DNA from: Bryobacterales bacterium
Lineage (GTDB): Bacteria; Acidobacteriota; Terriglobia; Bryobacterales; Bryobacteraceae
Length of the DNA stretch: 33,517 nucleotides
NCBI GenBank assembly: GCA_003166475.1
Contig: PMVV01000219.1
Location: 1-33,517, forward strand
Direction: 5' to 3'
In this document: piece after piece, positions 25,346 through 33,517 of the stretch
Layout: the number at the start of each line of letters is the position of its first letter
Numbering within the stretch: position 1 is the first letter of the stretch
The notes under the pieces: generated by a model
What the model saw: the letters and a program-made list of their open reading frames with translations, nothing else
Told to the model about the DNA's origin: nothing
Databases searched by the model: none
Made by a program: the position numbers and the translations under genes

Positions 25346-26680
25346 ATGGCAGCGGCCATTCACATCATCGGCGGGGGACTGGCGGGATCCGAAGCGGCTT
25401 GGCAGATCGCGGAAGCCGGACTCACCGCCGTGCTCCATGAAATGCGCCCGCTCCACCCGACGCCGGCTCACCAGACGGATCGCCTGGCGGAACTGGTCTG
25501 CAGCAATTCGCTCAAGTCCGAGCAGAAAGGCTCCGCGCCTTGGCTGCTCAAACAAGAATTGCGGCGCTTGGGATCGCTGGTGCTCGAAGCCGCCGCGCTG
25601 GCCCGGGTTCCCGGCGGTCAGGCGCTCACCGTAGATCGCGACGTTTTCTCGGCGGAGGTGACGCGCGCGATCGCCACGCATCCGCGCATCGAAATCCGCC
25701 GCGAGGAGGTCCGCGCGGTGCCCGACGCCGGCATCACCATCGTTGCCACCGGCCCGCTCACCAGCGATGCGCTGGCCGAGGAAATCGCGCGCCTGACCGG
25801 CTCCAGCCGCTTGTTTTTTTACGATAGCATCAGTCCCATCGTGGAGGCGGATTCGGTCGACCAATCCATCGCTTTCCGCGCTTCGCGCTACGGCAAATCG
25901 CTCGATGGCACGGCCGACTACCTCAACTGCCCGTTCGACCGGCCGCAGTACGAGGCCTTCCTGGACGCGCTGCTGGCCGCGCAACCCGTCTCCTCCCACC
26001 TTGCCGACGACGTGCCCTATTTCGAAGCTTGCCTGCCGATCGAGGAACTGGCCCGCCGCGGCCGCGACACGCTGCGCTTTGGCCCCATGAAGCCCATGGG
26101 ACTCATCGATCCGCGCACGGGCCGCCGTCCCTGGGCCGTCGTGCAACTCCGTCAGGAAAACCTGCGCGCCGATAGCTTCAATCTGGTCGGCTTCCAGAAC
26201 CATCTCAAATTCGGCGAACAGGCCCGCATCCTGCGCATGATTCCGTCGCTGGAGCATGCCGAGTTCCTGCGCTTCGGCCAGATTCATCGCAACACGTACA
26301 TCAACGCGCCGGCGCTGCTCGGGCCCACGCTGCAGTTGCGCGCGCGGCCCGAGATTCTGTTCGCCGGACAGATTTCCGGCGTGGAAGGCTACGTGGAAGC
26401 CATCGCCACGGGCCTGGCGGCGGGCCTACACGCCGTGACGCTCGCGTCCGGCGGCAGCCCCCAACCATTCCCGCGGGAGACTGCGCTGGGTTCGCTCTGC
26501 CATTACATCTCCGGCGCCGATCCGCGCAACTATCAACCCGCGAATATCACTTTCGACCTGCTGCCGCAACTCGACGAATCCACCCGTCAGAAGCTGCGGC
26601 ACGACAAACACGCCCGCCACGCGGAAGTCTGCCGTCGGGCCGGCGAAGCCATGGACGAGCATCTGCACGCGCATGTCTGA
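25346..26680 (+). CDS. trmFO: tRNA (uracil-54-C5)-methyltransferase, folate-dependent
   Basis: A 444-residue flavoprotein that makes T54 in the T-loop of tRNAs using methylene-tetrahydrofolate and FADH2. The FAD-binding loop is IIGGGLAGSEAAWQ (GGGLAG at 9-14). The conserved ELVCSNSLKS holds C52, which matches the catalytic cysteine (C53) of Bacillus TrmFO. The C-terminal FAD part (FAGQISGVEGYVEAIATGLAAG) is complete. The length is normal. xerC begins inside its last codons (8-base overlap), as in the trmFO-xerC clusters known in Firmicutes. Confidence 0.95.
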   Translation: MAAAIHIIGGGLAGSEAAWQIAEAGLTAVLHEMRPLHPTPAHQTDRLAELVCSNSLKSEQKGSAPWLLKQELRRLGSLVLEAAALARVPGGQALTVDRDVFSAEVTRAIATHPRIEIRREEVRAVPDAGITIVATGPLTSDALAEEIARLTGSSRLFFYDSISPIVEADSVDQSIAFRASRYGKSLDGTADYLNCPFDRPQYEAFLDALLAAQPVSSHLADDVPYFEACLPIEELARRGRDTLRFGPMKPMGLIDPRTGRRPWAVVQLRQENLRADSFNLVGFQNHLKFGEQARILRMIPSLEHAEFLRFGQIHRNTYINAPALLGPTLQLRARPEILFAGQISGVEGYVEAIATGLAAGLHAVTLASGGSPQPFPRETALGSLCHYISGADPRNYQPANITFDLLPQLDESTRQKLRHDKHARHAEVCRRAGEAMDEHLHAHV

Positions 26681-27581
26681 ACTCGAACTCCAAATCGGAC
26701 GGTACCTCGAAGAACTGGCGCGCCGGCAGGCCTCGCCGCACACGCTGGAGTCCTACGGCGGCGACTTGCGCCAATTTCTGGAATACTTCACGCCGCCCGA
26801 AAGCGAACCGCCGCCCCTCGCCCAGTTCGGCGTGCTCGAAATCCGCGAGTGGCTGGCGGACCTTTACGGCCGGGCCCCGAGGGCGCCCCTCAGTGCCGTG
26901 TCCATCCGGCGCAAACTGGCGGCGGTGCGCTCGCTGTTCCGCTTTCTTTCGCGCGAAGCGCTGATCCCCATGAACCCCGCGCGCCTGGTGCGCACGCCCA
27001 AAGCCCCCAAGACCCTGCCCGACGTGATGACCGCGGAGCAGGTGAACGGACTGATCGACGCAGTGGCCGCCGACAAGTTCGAGCGCCCGCATCCGGCCCG
27101 CGACCGCGCCATTTTCGAGTTTCTTTATGGCTGCGGCCTGCGCGTGAGCGAACTGGTGGGCTTGAGCCTCGAGGACGTCGATCGCGCCGAGCGTTGGATC
27201 CGCGTGCGCGGCAAGGGGAAGAAGGAGCGCCAGGTGCCGTTCACTTCCCAGGCCGCCGCCGCCCTCGACCGCTATCTGCCGGAGCGGGGTGCGGCCCCCC
27301 AGCAGCGCGCCATCTTCCTGAACCATCGCGGCGGGCGTCTCACCGCGCGCGGCGTGGGCGGCATCGTCAAGCTCTACGGCATCCTGGTGAATGGCGATTC
27401 GTCCATTCACCCGCACAGTTTCCGCCACGCCTACGCCACGCATCTGCTGGCCGACGGCGCCGACCTGCGCGCCATACAGGAATTGCTGGGGCACGCGCGC
27501 CTCTCCACCACGCAGAAGTATACTCAGGTTTCGCTCACCGATCTGATGGAGGTTTATGACCGCGCCCACCCCAAAGCCTGA
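26673..27581 (+). CDS. xerC: Tyrosine recombinase XerC/XerD type
   Basis: A 302-residue recombinase for resolving chromosome dimers at dif. All catalytic residues are present: R157 (GLRVSEL), K181 (RGKGKKE), H248 and R251 (HSFRHAYATHLL), H274 (LLGHARL) and Y283 (QKYTQVS). The N-terminal SAM-like domain covers residues of about 5-95. Because it overlaps trmFO and not an integrated element, it is most likely the housekeeping enzyme and not a phage integrase. Whether it is XerC or XerD cannot be told from sequence by eye. Confidence 0.9.
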   Translation: MSELELQIGRYLEELARRQASPHTLESYGGDLRQFLEYFTPPESEPPPLAQFGVLEIREWLADLYGRAPRAPLSAVSIRRKLAAVRSLFRFLSREALIPMNPARLVRTPKAPKTLPDVMTAEQVNGLIDAVAADKFERPHPARDRAIFEFLYGCGLRVSELVGLSLEDVDRAERWIRVRGKGKKERQVPFTSQAAAALDRYLPERGAAPQQRAIFLNHRGGRLTARGVGGIVKLYGILVNGDSSIHPHSFRHAYATHLLADGADLRAIQELLGHARLSTTQKYTQVSLTDLMEVYDRAHPKA

Positions 27582-27795
27582 CGAGCAACCGCCCGCGCGC
27601 CGCTTCCGCATACCGCGTCCGGCCGCGCTGGCCGCCAGCGCCTGCCTGGCCTTCGCCATCTTCGCCGTGGCGCTGATCCGCGTGCTGCCGGCGCCCCACG
27701 CCCGGGCCGATTACCTGATCGTGGGCACGCTGTCCACGTTGGCGGCGTTGATCACCATCTTCGCGGGGCTGGTGATGGGGCGGCGGAAAAGGTAG
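27556..27795 (+). CDS. Small two-helix membrane protein
   Basis: A 79-residue protein with hydrophobic segments at about 25-45 (LAASACLAFAIFAVALIRVL) and 52-74 (YLIVGTLSTLAALITIFAGL), and a basic end GRRKR. It overlaps the 3' end of xerC by 26 bases, with GGAGG three bases before its ATG, so coupling is likely. No family was recognised. Confidence 0.6.
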   Translation: MTAPTPKPDEQPPARRFRIPRPAALAASACLAFAIFAVALIRVLPAPHARADYLIVGTLSTLAALITIFAGLVMGRRKR

Positions 27796-27798
27796 AAA

Positions 27799-27878
27799 CA
27801 GAAGACAGAAGTCAGAAGACAGAAGTCAGAATCGCGCACCCCGTCGTTTGCCTTCTGTCTTCTGACTTCTGTCTTCTG
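27799..27878. repeat. 26-bp perfect inverted repeat with internal tandem units
   Basis: Arms 27799-27824 and 27853-27878 are perfect complements with a 28-base spacer. Each arm is built from CAGAAGACAGAAGT units (14 bases, about two copies). It could form a long hairpin or cruciform after the small membrane gene. Confidence 0.85.
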
Positions 27879-27937
27879 CCTTCAAACTTTCATCCCACCG
27901 TAACGAGATCGCAGCAATTATAGTCTATGAATAAAAT

Positions 27938-28927
27938 ATGGGCCCCAAAACAAAATTGCTGCCGCTTGTTATGGCGCTGGCTTGCTGTCCCATCGCCTTA
28001 GTAGCCGAGCCCCCAAGCGCCTGGCACGGCCCGCGCGTCATCATCATTGGCGTGGACGGCTTGAGCGTCGATGGCGTCGCTACCGCGCGCATGCCCCGCC
28101 TCCGCGAACTGATGGCCCGCTCGGCCTGGACCCTGGAAGCTCGCGGCGTCCTGCCGACCCTCAGCAGTCCCAATTGGGCTTCCGCGATCAACGGCGCTTC
28201 TCCCGCGCAGCACGGCATCACCTCCAACGGCCACCTTCGCCGCATGGTCGAATTCCAGCCGGCCTGCCGCACCGAAGACGGCAAGTTCCCCACCATCTTC
28301 GGTGTTCTGCGCGCCGATTATCCCGCCAGCAAAATCGCCGTCTTTCACGATTGGGGCGGGTTCTCGGACCTGCTGGAGAAGCACGCGCCCGACGTCATGC
28401 GGCATGAGCGGGGACCCGCGAAAACTACCGCGGCCGCCATCGCCTGGTGGCGCGAGAACCGCCCGGCCCTCACCTTCATCCACCTCGATAACGTCGATCA
28501 CGAAGGACACGCGCACGGCTGGTACAGCCAAGAGTATTACCGGGCCGCGGAGGCCGCCGATGGCTACATCGGGCAAGTGCTGGACATGCTCGATGCGCTC
28601 TCCGCGCGCGAATCCACCTTCATCCTGGTCACTTCGGATCACGGTGGAACCGCGCACGGCCATGGCAAGAACTCGCTGGCGGAAATCCAGATTCCCTGGA
28701 TCCTGTCCGGCCCGGGCATCGCGCCGGGCCGCATCGCTGCGCTGGTGAATACCTTCGATACGGCGCTCACCGTGGCCTGGATCTTCGGTCTCGATCCGCC
28801 GCAATGCTGGATCGGCCGCCCCGTTCTGACGGCCTTCCGTCCATCGCTGGTCGCCGCGCACTCCAGCGGCGCCGCGCGTGCGCCGTTTCCGGATTGCGAG
28901 GTCCACCTTGCCGCGGCCAAAGATTGA
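27938..28927 (+). CDS. Alkaline-phosphatase-superfamily phosphodiesterase, exported
   Basis: A 329-residue protein with a signal peptide (about 1-23). It belongs to the type I phosphodiesterase/nucleotide pyrophosphatase group. Metal and catalytic residues appear as IIIGVDG (D40), TLSSPNW (the nucleophile is probably S76), HGITSNG, FIHLDNVDHEGHAHG and TSDHGGTAHGHG. The substrate may be nucleotides, phospholipid headgroups or other phosphodiesters. TATAGT (27919-27924) may serve as -10. Its end overlaps the start region of the glycosyltransferase. Confidence 0.8.
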   Translation: MGPKTKLLPLVMALACCPIALVAEPPSAWHGPRVIIIGVDGLSVDGVATARMPRLRELMARSAWTLEARGVLPTLSSPNWASAINGASPAQHGITSNGHLRRMVEFQPACRTEDGKFPTIFGVLRADYPASKIAVFHDWGGFSDLLEKHAPDVMRHERGPAKTTAAAIAWWRENRPALTFIHLDNVDHEGHAHGWYSQEYYRAAEAADGYIGQVLDMLDALSARESTFILVTSDHGGTAHGHGKNSLAEIQIPWILSGPGIAPGRIAALVNTFDTALTVAWIFGLDPPQCWIGRPVLTAFRPSLVAAHSSGAARAPFPDCEVHLAAAKD

Positions 28928-30176
28928 CCTCATCTACATCGACGCGGGTGGCGGACATCGCACCGCCGTCAACGCTCTCGAAGCGGTCGTCCGCGAACAG
29001 CGGCGGCCGTGGGAAACGCGCCCGCGCAATATCCAGGACCTCCTGCACTCCATCGACGTCATCCGCAAGCTGACTGGCGTTCCGTTCCAGGAAGTCTACA
29101 ACATCATGTTGCGCCGCGGCTGGACCCTGGGCACCGCCCAACTGATCCCGCCCATGCATATGGCCATCCGCATCTTCCATGACGCGCAGGTGCGCGCGCT
29201 GGCCGGCCATTGGAGCCAGGATCCGCCGGACATGGTGGTCTCGCTCATCCCGCATTACAACCGCGCCATCAAACAGGCTCTGGCGCAAGTGTGCCCCGCC
29301 GCGGCCCTGGTCACGATCCTGACCGACATCGCCGACTATCCGCCCCACTTCTGGATCGAGCGCCAGGACCAATACGTGATCTGCGGTTCCAGCCGCGCGG
29401 CGGCGCAGGCGCGCGCGCTCGGCTATCCGGACCGCCGCATTCTGCGCACGTCCGGAATGATTCTGAATCCGAAGTTCTACGCGCCGCTCTCGCTCGATCG
29501 CGCCGCCGAGCGAACGCGGCTCGGACTCCGCCCGGACCTGCCCACTGCGCTGGTGTCGTTCGGAGGGCAAGGTTCCATGGATGTGGTGAAAGTGGCGCGC
29601 GCCATCGATCGCTGCCGGTCCGATGTCCAGATGATCGCGATCTGCGGACGCCACCAGGAGGCTTCCCGGAAGCTGCGCGCCATGCGCCATCGCGTGCCGG
29701 TGCACGTCGTGGGATTCACCACCGACGTCCCCTTCTATATGCGCCTCGCCGACTTCTTCATCGGCAAGCCTGGGCCGGGCAGCATCAGCGAAGCACTGGC
29801 CATGCGTCTGCCGGTGATCGTGGAACGCAGCCCGTGGACCCTGGCCCACGAGCGCTACAACGCCGATTGGATCGTCGAACAGCAGGTCGGCATGGTGGTG
29901 AACAACTTCTCCCATCTCGGCAAAGCCGTCGCCGAGTTGCTGTCACCCGCGCGTTACGAGCGCTACCGGGCCAACGCCGCGGCGCTCAAAAACTCCGCGG
30001 TTTACGAGATTCCCGAGTTGCTCGCGCGGGTTCTCGGTGGGGCAGACGATCGTTTTATGTCGTCTGCCAGCGCTCTCCAAAATCGGCAGACCACGAAGTG
30101 CGATGGTCTGCCCCACGAAAGTGAACAGTATGCCGTCGAATCGCCTCATCAAAATTGGTCCGCTCAAACGGAGTGA
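28908..30176 (+). CDS. MGDG-synthase-like glycosyltransferase (GT28 type)
   Basis: About 422 residues. The N-terminus DLIYIDAGGGHRTAVNAL and the C-terminal FIGKPGPGSISEALAMRLPVIVE are the acceptor and UDP-sugar motifs of the MurG/MGDG-synthase GT-B group. VSFGGQGSMDVV in the middle starts the second Rossmann domain. It probably moves a sugar onto a lipid at the inner face of the membrane. I chose TTG 28908 because GAGG lies six bases before it; a GTG at 28878 has no such support. The last 40 residues are read from a palindromic repeat and are probably not part of the fold. Confidence 0.8.
   Translation: MPRPKIDLIYIDAGGGHRTAVNALEAVVREQRRPWETRPRNIQDLLHSIDVIRKLTGVPFQEVYNIMLRRGWTLGTAQLIPPMHMAIRIFHDAQVRALAGHWSQDPPDMVVSLIPHYNRAIKQALAQVCPAAALVTILTDIADYPPHFWIERQDQYVICGSSRAAAQARALGYPDRRILRTSGMILNPKFYAPLSLDRAAERTRLGLRPDLPTALVSFGGQGSMDVVKVARAIDRCRSDVQMIAICGRHQEASRKLRAMRHRVPVHVVGFTTDVPFYMRLADFFIGKPGPGSISEALAMRLPVIVERSPWTLAHERYNADWIVEQQVGMVVNNFSHLGKAVAELLSPARYERYRANAAALKNSAVYEIPELLARVLGGADDRFMSSASALQNRQTTKCDGLPHESEQYAVESPHQNWSAQTE
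30037..30116. repeat. Palindromic element in the 3' end of the glycosyltransferase gene
   Basis: Two 9-bp hairpins (GGCAGACGA/TCGTCTGCC, 30041-30068; GGCAGACCA/TGGTCTGCC, 30085-30112) are closed by an 11-bp outer stem (30037-30047 with 30106-30116). It is translated in frame as part of the protein tail. Confidence 0.75.
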
Positions 30177-31095
30177 ACTCGAAGAAGCCGACCGCATCGT
30201 CCGTCTGGCATTCGGAACTTTTCTGGGAATACCCAATCCGCTCGACTTCATGGGCGACCGCAATTTCATGACGCCGCGATGGCACTCGTCCAACGTCAAA
30301 GCGATCGCGGCGCGCGACGAAGGCCGCCTGATCGGATCGAACGCAGTCACGCGCTGGGGATCGTTCGGGTTCTTCGGACCCCTGACGGTGCTGCCGGATT
30401 ACTGGGATCGCGGAGTGGCGCAGCGCCTGCTCCAAGCCACCATGAAGATTTTCGACGGATGGGGCGTGCGGCACACCGGGCTGTTCACGTTCGCGCAAAG
30501 CGCCAAACACGTAGCCTTGTACCAGAAATTCGGCTACTGGCCGCGCTATCTCACTGCCGTCATGACGCGCACACCCGGGCCCGATCCGGCGCCGCAAGCC
30601 AAACGCGCGGATTCGCCGGCGCGGCTATCGGCCTTCACCAGGAGCCAGCGCGAACAGGCTATCCAGGCGTGCGGGAAACTCACCGGCAAGATCGATAAGG
30701 GACTCGATCTGGCGGGTGAAATCCAAGCCGTGCTCGCGCAACGCACCGGCGACGTCGTGTTGACCTACAAGCGCGGGCTTCTCGATGCTTTCGCGATCTG
30801 CCTGAACGGACCTGGATCCGAGGGCGGCGAGAAGACTTGTTACGTCAAGTTCGGCGCGGCCCGCGGCGGTGCGGGCGCAGGCGATCGATTCGACAAATTG
30901 CTGGATGCTTGCGAAGCGTTTGCGGCCTCGCGCGGAGCGACTGTGGAGGCTGGCGTGAATCTGGCTCGCGAAGATGCCTACCGGCGCATGCGCGCCCGCG
31001 GATATCGAGTGCTCACGCATGGTGTCGCCATGCAACGTCCGCATGCGGACGGATTCAATCGGGCCGATGCCTACGTGATCGACGACTGGCGTTGA
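30130..31095 (+). CDS. GNAT-family acetyltransferase, probably two GNAT modules
   Basis: A 321-residue protein. The first module (about 10-155) has the acetyl-CoA loop region LTVLPDYWDRGVAQRLLQATM and the later HVALYQKFGYW. The second half (about 180-321) again shows GNAT-like strands and ends with AREDAYRRMRARGYRVLTHG, without an obvious CoA loop. The substrate is unknown. The ATG at 30130 overlaps the glycosyltransferase gene by 47 bases and lies directly after the palindromic element. The frame is open further up, but that part is repeat. Confidence 0.75.
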   Translation: MPSNRLIKIGPLKRSELEEADRIVRLAFGTFLGIPNPLDFMGDRNFMTPRWHSSNVKAIAARDEGRLIGSNAVTRWGSFGFFGPLTVLPDYWDRGVAQRLLQATMKIFDGWGVRHTGLFTFAQSAKHVALYQKFGYWPRYLTAVMTRTPGPDPAPQAKRADSPARLSAFTRSQREQAIQACGKLTGKIDKGLDLAGEIQAVLAQRTGDVVLTYKRGLLDAFAICLNGPGSEGGEKTCYVKFGAARGGAGAGDRFDKLLDACEAFAASRGATVEAGVNLAREDAYRRMRARGYRVLTHGVAMQRPHADGFNRADAYVIDDWR

Positions 31096-31123
31096 GAAGA
31101 AGGAAACCCACGCGCGGCGCCGC

Positions 31124-31960
31124 TCAATTGATCCAATCGCCGCCAACGTCTTCGTCGTCTTCCTCGTCCTCCTCGTCTGGAGTTGCCTGAGCCATCGCGA
31201 TGGCATCCAGGGCGGCCGCCTCGATTTCTTCGTCGCCGGAATCGGCCAAGTCTGCCAGGACTGTCCGCGCCTCCGCCGGACGGATGGTGGCGACTGCGGT
31301 GATAGCGGCAAGCAGCAAGTCTTGTGGCGCACTGGCGTCTTGGACGATCGCCACGACATGGGGCCAGGCCGCGGCCAGTTCCCAGTTGCCGGCCGCTACG
31401 ACGGCCTCGAAGTGGATCTTAGGGTCGGCGCTTTTCAAGGCCTCCAGGATCTGATCGTCAAAGCCGCGAACCCAGCGCATCGAAAACACGGCCGTCAGCA
31501 TCCAGTCTTTGTCTCCGCTGGAATACGCGGCCCCGATCGCGTCCCGGTGCCAGCTCTCCTGAGCGCGCACCGATGCTTCCAAAACTCGCCGCCGGACTTC
31601 CTTGGGAGTGGTCTCGTCCAAATAAACCTCCTGGAGCGATCTCTGTATGTGCCGAAACGTGCGCTCGGTAATGGGCACATCGTCCGGATCCTCGAATTCA
31701 AACGTGTACGCCTGTTCGAGGACTGGCCCGAGGGAGATCGCAGCCTTGGCGCGCAATCGGTCGGGCTCCTTGGGATTGCGTACGATCGCCGTTAGGGAAG
31801 CGGCCAACTGGTCGTTGACAACGACGAGATCGCCCGCCAAGTCGGCGGCGACGAGCCGGTCGGATGCGTTGGCACGATCCATCAGAGCCTTTTGAAATCT
31901 CTTCGCGGCGTCTCTCGGCCATTCCCACGGGGGTGTGTCCAGCAAATCTTTAAGGTCCAT
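31124..31960 (-). CDS. HEAT-like repeat protein with acidic tail
   Basis: A 278-residue, mostly helical protein. Several two-helix units (RLRAKAAISLGPVLEQAY; DLLLAAITAVATIRPAEARTVLADLA; EEIEAAALDAIAMA) look like HEAT repeats. The end is very acidic (DEEDEEDDEDVGGDW). No signal or membrane helix is seen, so it is cytosolic; HEAT proteins often serve in protein binding. The ATG at 31960 has GGAGA five bases upstream. It follows the permease gene on the same strand after 55 bases. Confidence 0.65.
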   Translation of the reverse strand: MDLKDLLDTPPWEWPRDAAKRFQKALMDRANASDRLVAADLAGDLVVVNDQLAASLTAIVRNPKEPDRLRAKAAISLGPVLEQAYTFEFEDPDDVPITERTFRHIQRSLQEVYLDETTPKEVRRRVLEASVRAQESWHRDAIGAAYSSGDKDWMLTAVFSMRWVRGFDDQILEALKSADPKIHFEAVVAAGNWELAAAWPHVVAIVQDASAPQDLLLAAITAVATIRPAEARTVLADLADSGDEEIEAAALDAIAMAQATPDEEDEEDDEDVGGDWIN

Positions 31961-32015
31961 AAAGGTCTCCTCAGATTCTATCTCCTGGCAACCGCGTCGC
32001 GCCCAAACAGCCGCG

Positions 32016-33251
32016 CTATGCACGTCCCTGCCGCACCAGCGCATCCACCCGCCGCAGCGCCGGGAACCGCCAGGCCCACAGCGCCACGATCGCGATGGTC
32101 CCCAGTCCCCCCAGCACCACCGCGGGCACCGTCCCGAACCACTGCGCGGTGATCCCCGATTCGAATTGGCCCACCTCGTTCGACGCGCCGATAAACACCA
32201 CGTTCACGGCGCTGACCCGTCCGCGCATTTCATCCGGCGTCGAAAGCTGCACCAGCGTGTGGCGCACGATCACGCTCACCATGTCGCACGCGCCGATCAG
32301 CGCCAGAGCCGCCAGCGATAGGGCCACGTTGCGCGAGAGTCCAAAGACCACCGTGAAAACGCCGAAACCGCACACGCACCACAGCATGATCGCGCCCGCA
32401 TGCCGCCGCAACGGCCAGCGCGCCACCACCAGAGCCATGATTACGGCCCCCACCCCGGGCGCGCTCCGCAGAAGACCGAGACCGGATGCGCCGATTTTGA
32501 AAATCTCGCGCGCGTAGACCGGCAACAGGGCAACGGCGCCGCCCAACAGCACAGCGAATAGATCGAGCGAGATGGCGCCCAGGATCATTTTGTTGCGCCG
32601 GATGTATCGCAAGCCCTCCAGGGCCATTGAATACGACGCCGCTGGACGCAGCCCGCCGGCGGTGCGCACCCGGATACCCGCCAGCGCCACCAGCGCCGCC
32701 AGGTACTCGATCGCCGCGCAGCCATAAACTAGCGCCGGGCTTCCGGCGAAGCCATAGAGCAGCCCACCCGCGACCGGTCCGCCGATCATAGCGGCCTGGA
32801 CAATGGATGAGTTCCAGGCCACCGCTTTCGGGAAGAATTCCTCCGGCACCAACAGCGGCAGGAATGCCTGCCCCGCGGGTCCATTGAACGCGCGTACCGT
32901 TCCGTTCGCCAGCAGCACGCCGTAAATCGGCCATATGGAGGATACGCCGTGCCACGTCAACCCCAAAAGCAGCAGGGAGCACACGGCGAAGCCGGCGCAG
33001 CACGCCTGGAGAATTCGCTGCCGCGGAAAACGGTCCGCCGTCTGGCCGGCGACCAGAAAAAGTAGGATGCCGGGCAGAAACTGTGCCAGCCCCACCAGCC
33101 CCAGGTCCAGCGGGCGATGCGTCAGCGCATACACCTGCCAGGCGACTGCCACGGCCTGCATCTCCGACGCCGTGGTCGTCAGCACGCGGAGCGTCAGGTA
33201 ATAGCGGAAGTTGGAGTGGCGAAAAGCCACGCCGGCCGGAGACTCGGGCAT
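32016..33251 (-). CDS. MFS permease (EntS/MFS_3 type)
   Basis: A 411-residue membrane protein with about 12 hydrophobic segments. The loop GQTADRFPRQRIL (about 69-81) is the MFS signature between helices 2 and 3. The N-terminus (FRHSNFRYYLTLRVLTTTASEMQAVAVAWQ begins this region) and GLLRSAPGVGAVI match exporters of the EntS group. The cargo cannot be read; siderophore or drug export are family possibilities. The ATG at 33251 has only a weak Shine-Dalgarno. Confidence 0.85.
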   Translation of the reverse strand: MPESPAGVAFRHSNFRYYLTLRVLTTTASEMQAVAVAWQVYALTHRPLDLGLVGLAQFLPGILLFLVAGQTADRFPRQRILQACCAGFAVCSLLLLGLTWHGVSSIWPIYGVLLANGTVRAFNGPAGQAFLPLLVPEEFFPKAVAWNSSIVQAAMIGGPVAGGLLYGFAGSPALVYGCAAIEYLAALVALAGIRVRTAGGLRPAASYSMALEGLRYIRRNKMILGAISLDLFAVLLGGAVALLPVYAREIFKIGASGLGLLRSAPGVGAVIMALVVARWPLRRHAGAIMLWCVCGFGVFTVVFGLSRNVALSLAALALIGACDMVSVIVRHTLVQLSTPDEMRGRVSAVNVVFIGASNEVGQFESGITAQWFGTVPAVVLGGLGTIAIVALWAWRFPALRRVDALVRQGRA

Positions 33252-33313
33252 GCGCAGTTCTCAGTTTCCCACAAGCCGCCCCTTCGCACCCTTCGTCTTA
33301 CTATCCATTCACT

Positions 33314-33517
33314 GTGGGGCGGGCCTGCGGCCCACGAATAGTGATGAAAACTAGGTTGGAGGGCGGGCAATCCTGCCCGGCAATCCTGCCCGCAGCCGGC
33401 TTTCAGCCGGCTTCTGGCAGCGCTCCAATTTTCAATAACTTACGGTGGGTTTTCGACCGTGCGGCGGGTCTCCAGACCCGCCGGCTTGTGGGCAGGTTGA
33501 CAACCCAATGCCGCTTA
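33314..33517. repeat. Array of palindromic repeats at the right edge
   Basis: It contains GGGCC-TGC-GGCCC (about 33321-33333), two direct copies of GGCAATCCTGCCC, AGCCGGCT-TTC-AGCCGGCT, and a 20-base palindrome at 33463-33482 with 9-bp arms and a CC loop. The array continues to the window end. No gene is seen here. Confidence 0.65.

Noticed and set aside
26673-27581. Phage or island integrase
   Set aside because: It overlaps trmFO as in chromosomal xerC clusters and no attachment site, tRNA or phage gene is nearby.
27799-27878. CRISPR-like short repeats
   Set aside because: Units are 14 bases, directly abutting and inverted, without unique spacers or cas genes.

Overview
The window is a GC-rich bacterial chromosome segment with dense gene packing. 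Several features suggest an Acidobacteriota genome of the Bryobacter/Solibacter type. These are a large sortilin-like (VPS10/BNR) secreted protein, a TMTC-like TPR membrane protein, YD-repeat (RHS) proteins with acidobacterial-style cores, a trmFO-xerC pair, and several families of intergenic palindromic repeats. The assignment is an inference from protein style only; no rRNA or tRNA gene was seen.

Layout. 78-4938: a secreted ricin-lectin/beta-gamma-crystallin protein diverges from deoC. They are followed by bactofilin with a small methyltransferase, an AAA_14/DUF4143 ATPase whose promoter suggests a leaderless mRNA, and a small exported protein. 5103-13852: an accessory island. It holds a frameshifted excisionase-type HTH gene, an exported protein of unknown function, a 1613-residue RHS toxin, its candidate membrane immunity gene, an orphan second RHS tip carrying a different (lysozyme/glucosaminidase-like) toxin, and a second candidate immunity protein that is exported. 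The RHS and the orphan share a 1.18-kb direct repeat without gaps. 14004-20526: a TMTC-like protein converges with the sortilin-like protein, followed by an exported DUF5666-like/LolA-like protein. 20597-21368: a two-gene unit of an arm-less HU-like protein and an HU-like/TIR fusion, a candidate defence module. 21598-22246: two tandem 55-residue exported lysine-rich microproteins with a conserved leader hairpin.

22480-31095 is mostly housekeeping on the plus strand: a cysteine-free Rrf2 regulator coupled to cysK, dinB, trmFO-xerC with a small membrane protein, then a phosphodiesterase, an MGDG-synthase-like glycosyltransferase and a GNAT protein, the last three with overlapping ends. 31124-33251 on the minus strand holds an MFS permease and a HEAT-like protein.

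Four aspects deserve most attention: the HU/TIR pair, the RHS tip-switching locus with its near-identical junction tract, the paired microproteins, and the hairpin repeats. The repeats occur in intergenic gaps and, in one place, inside the 3' end of a coding sequence. All domain calls come from reading motifs by eye; no database search was run.
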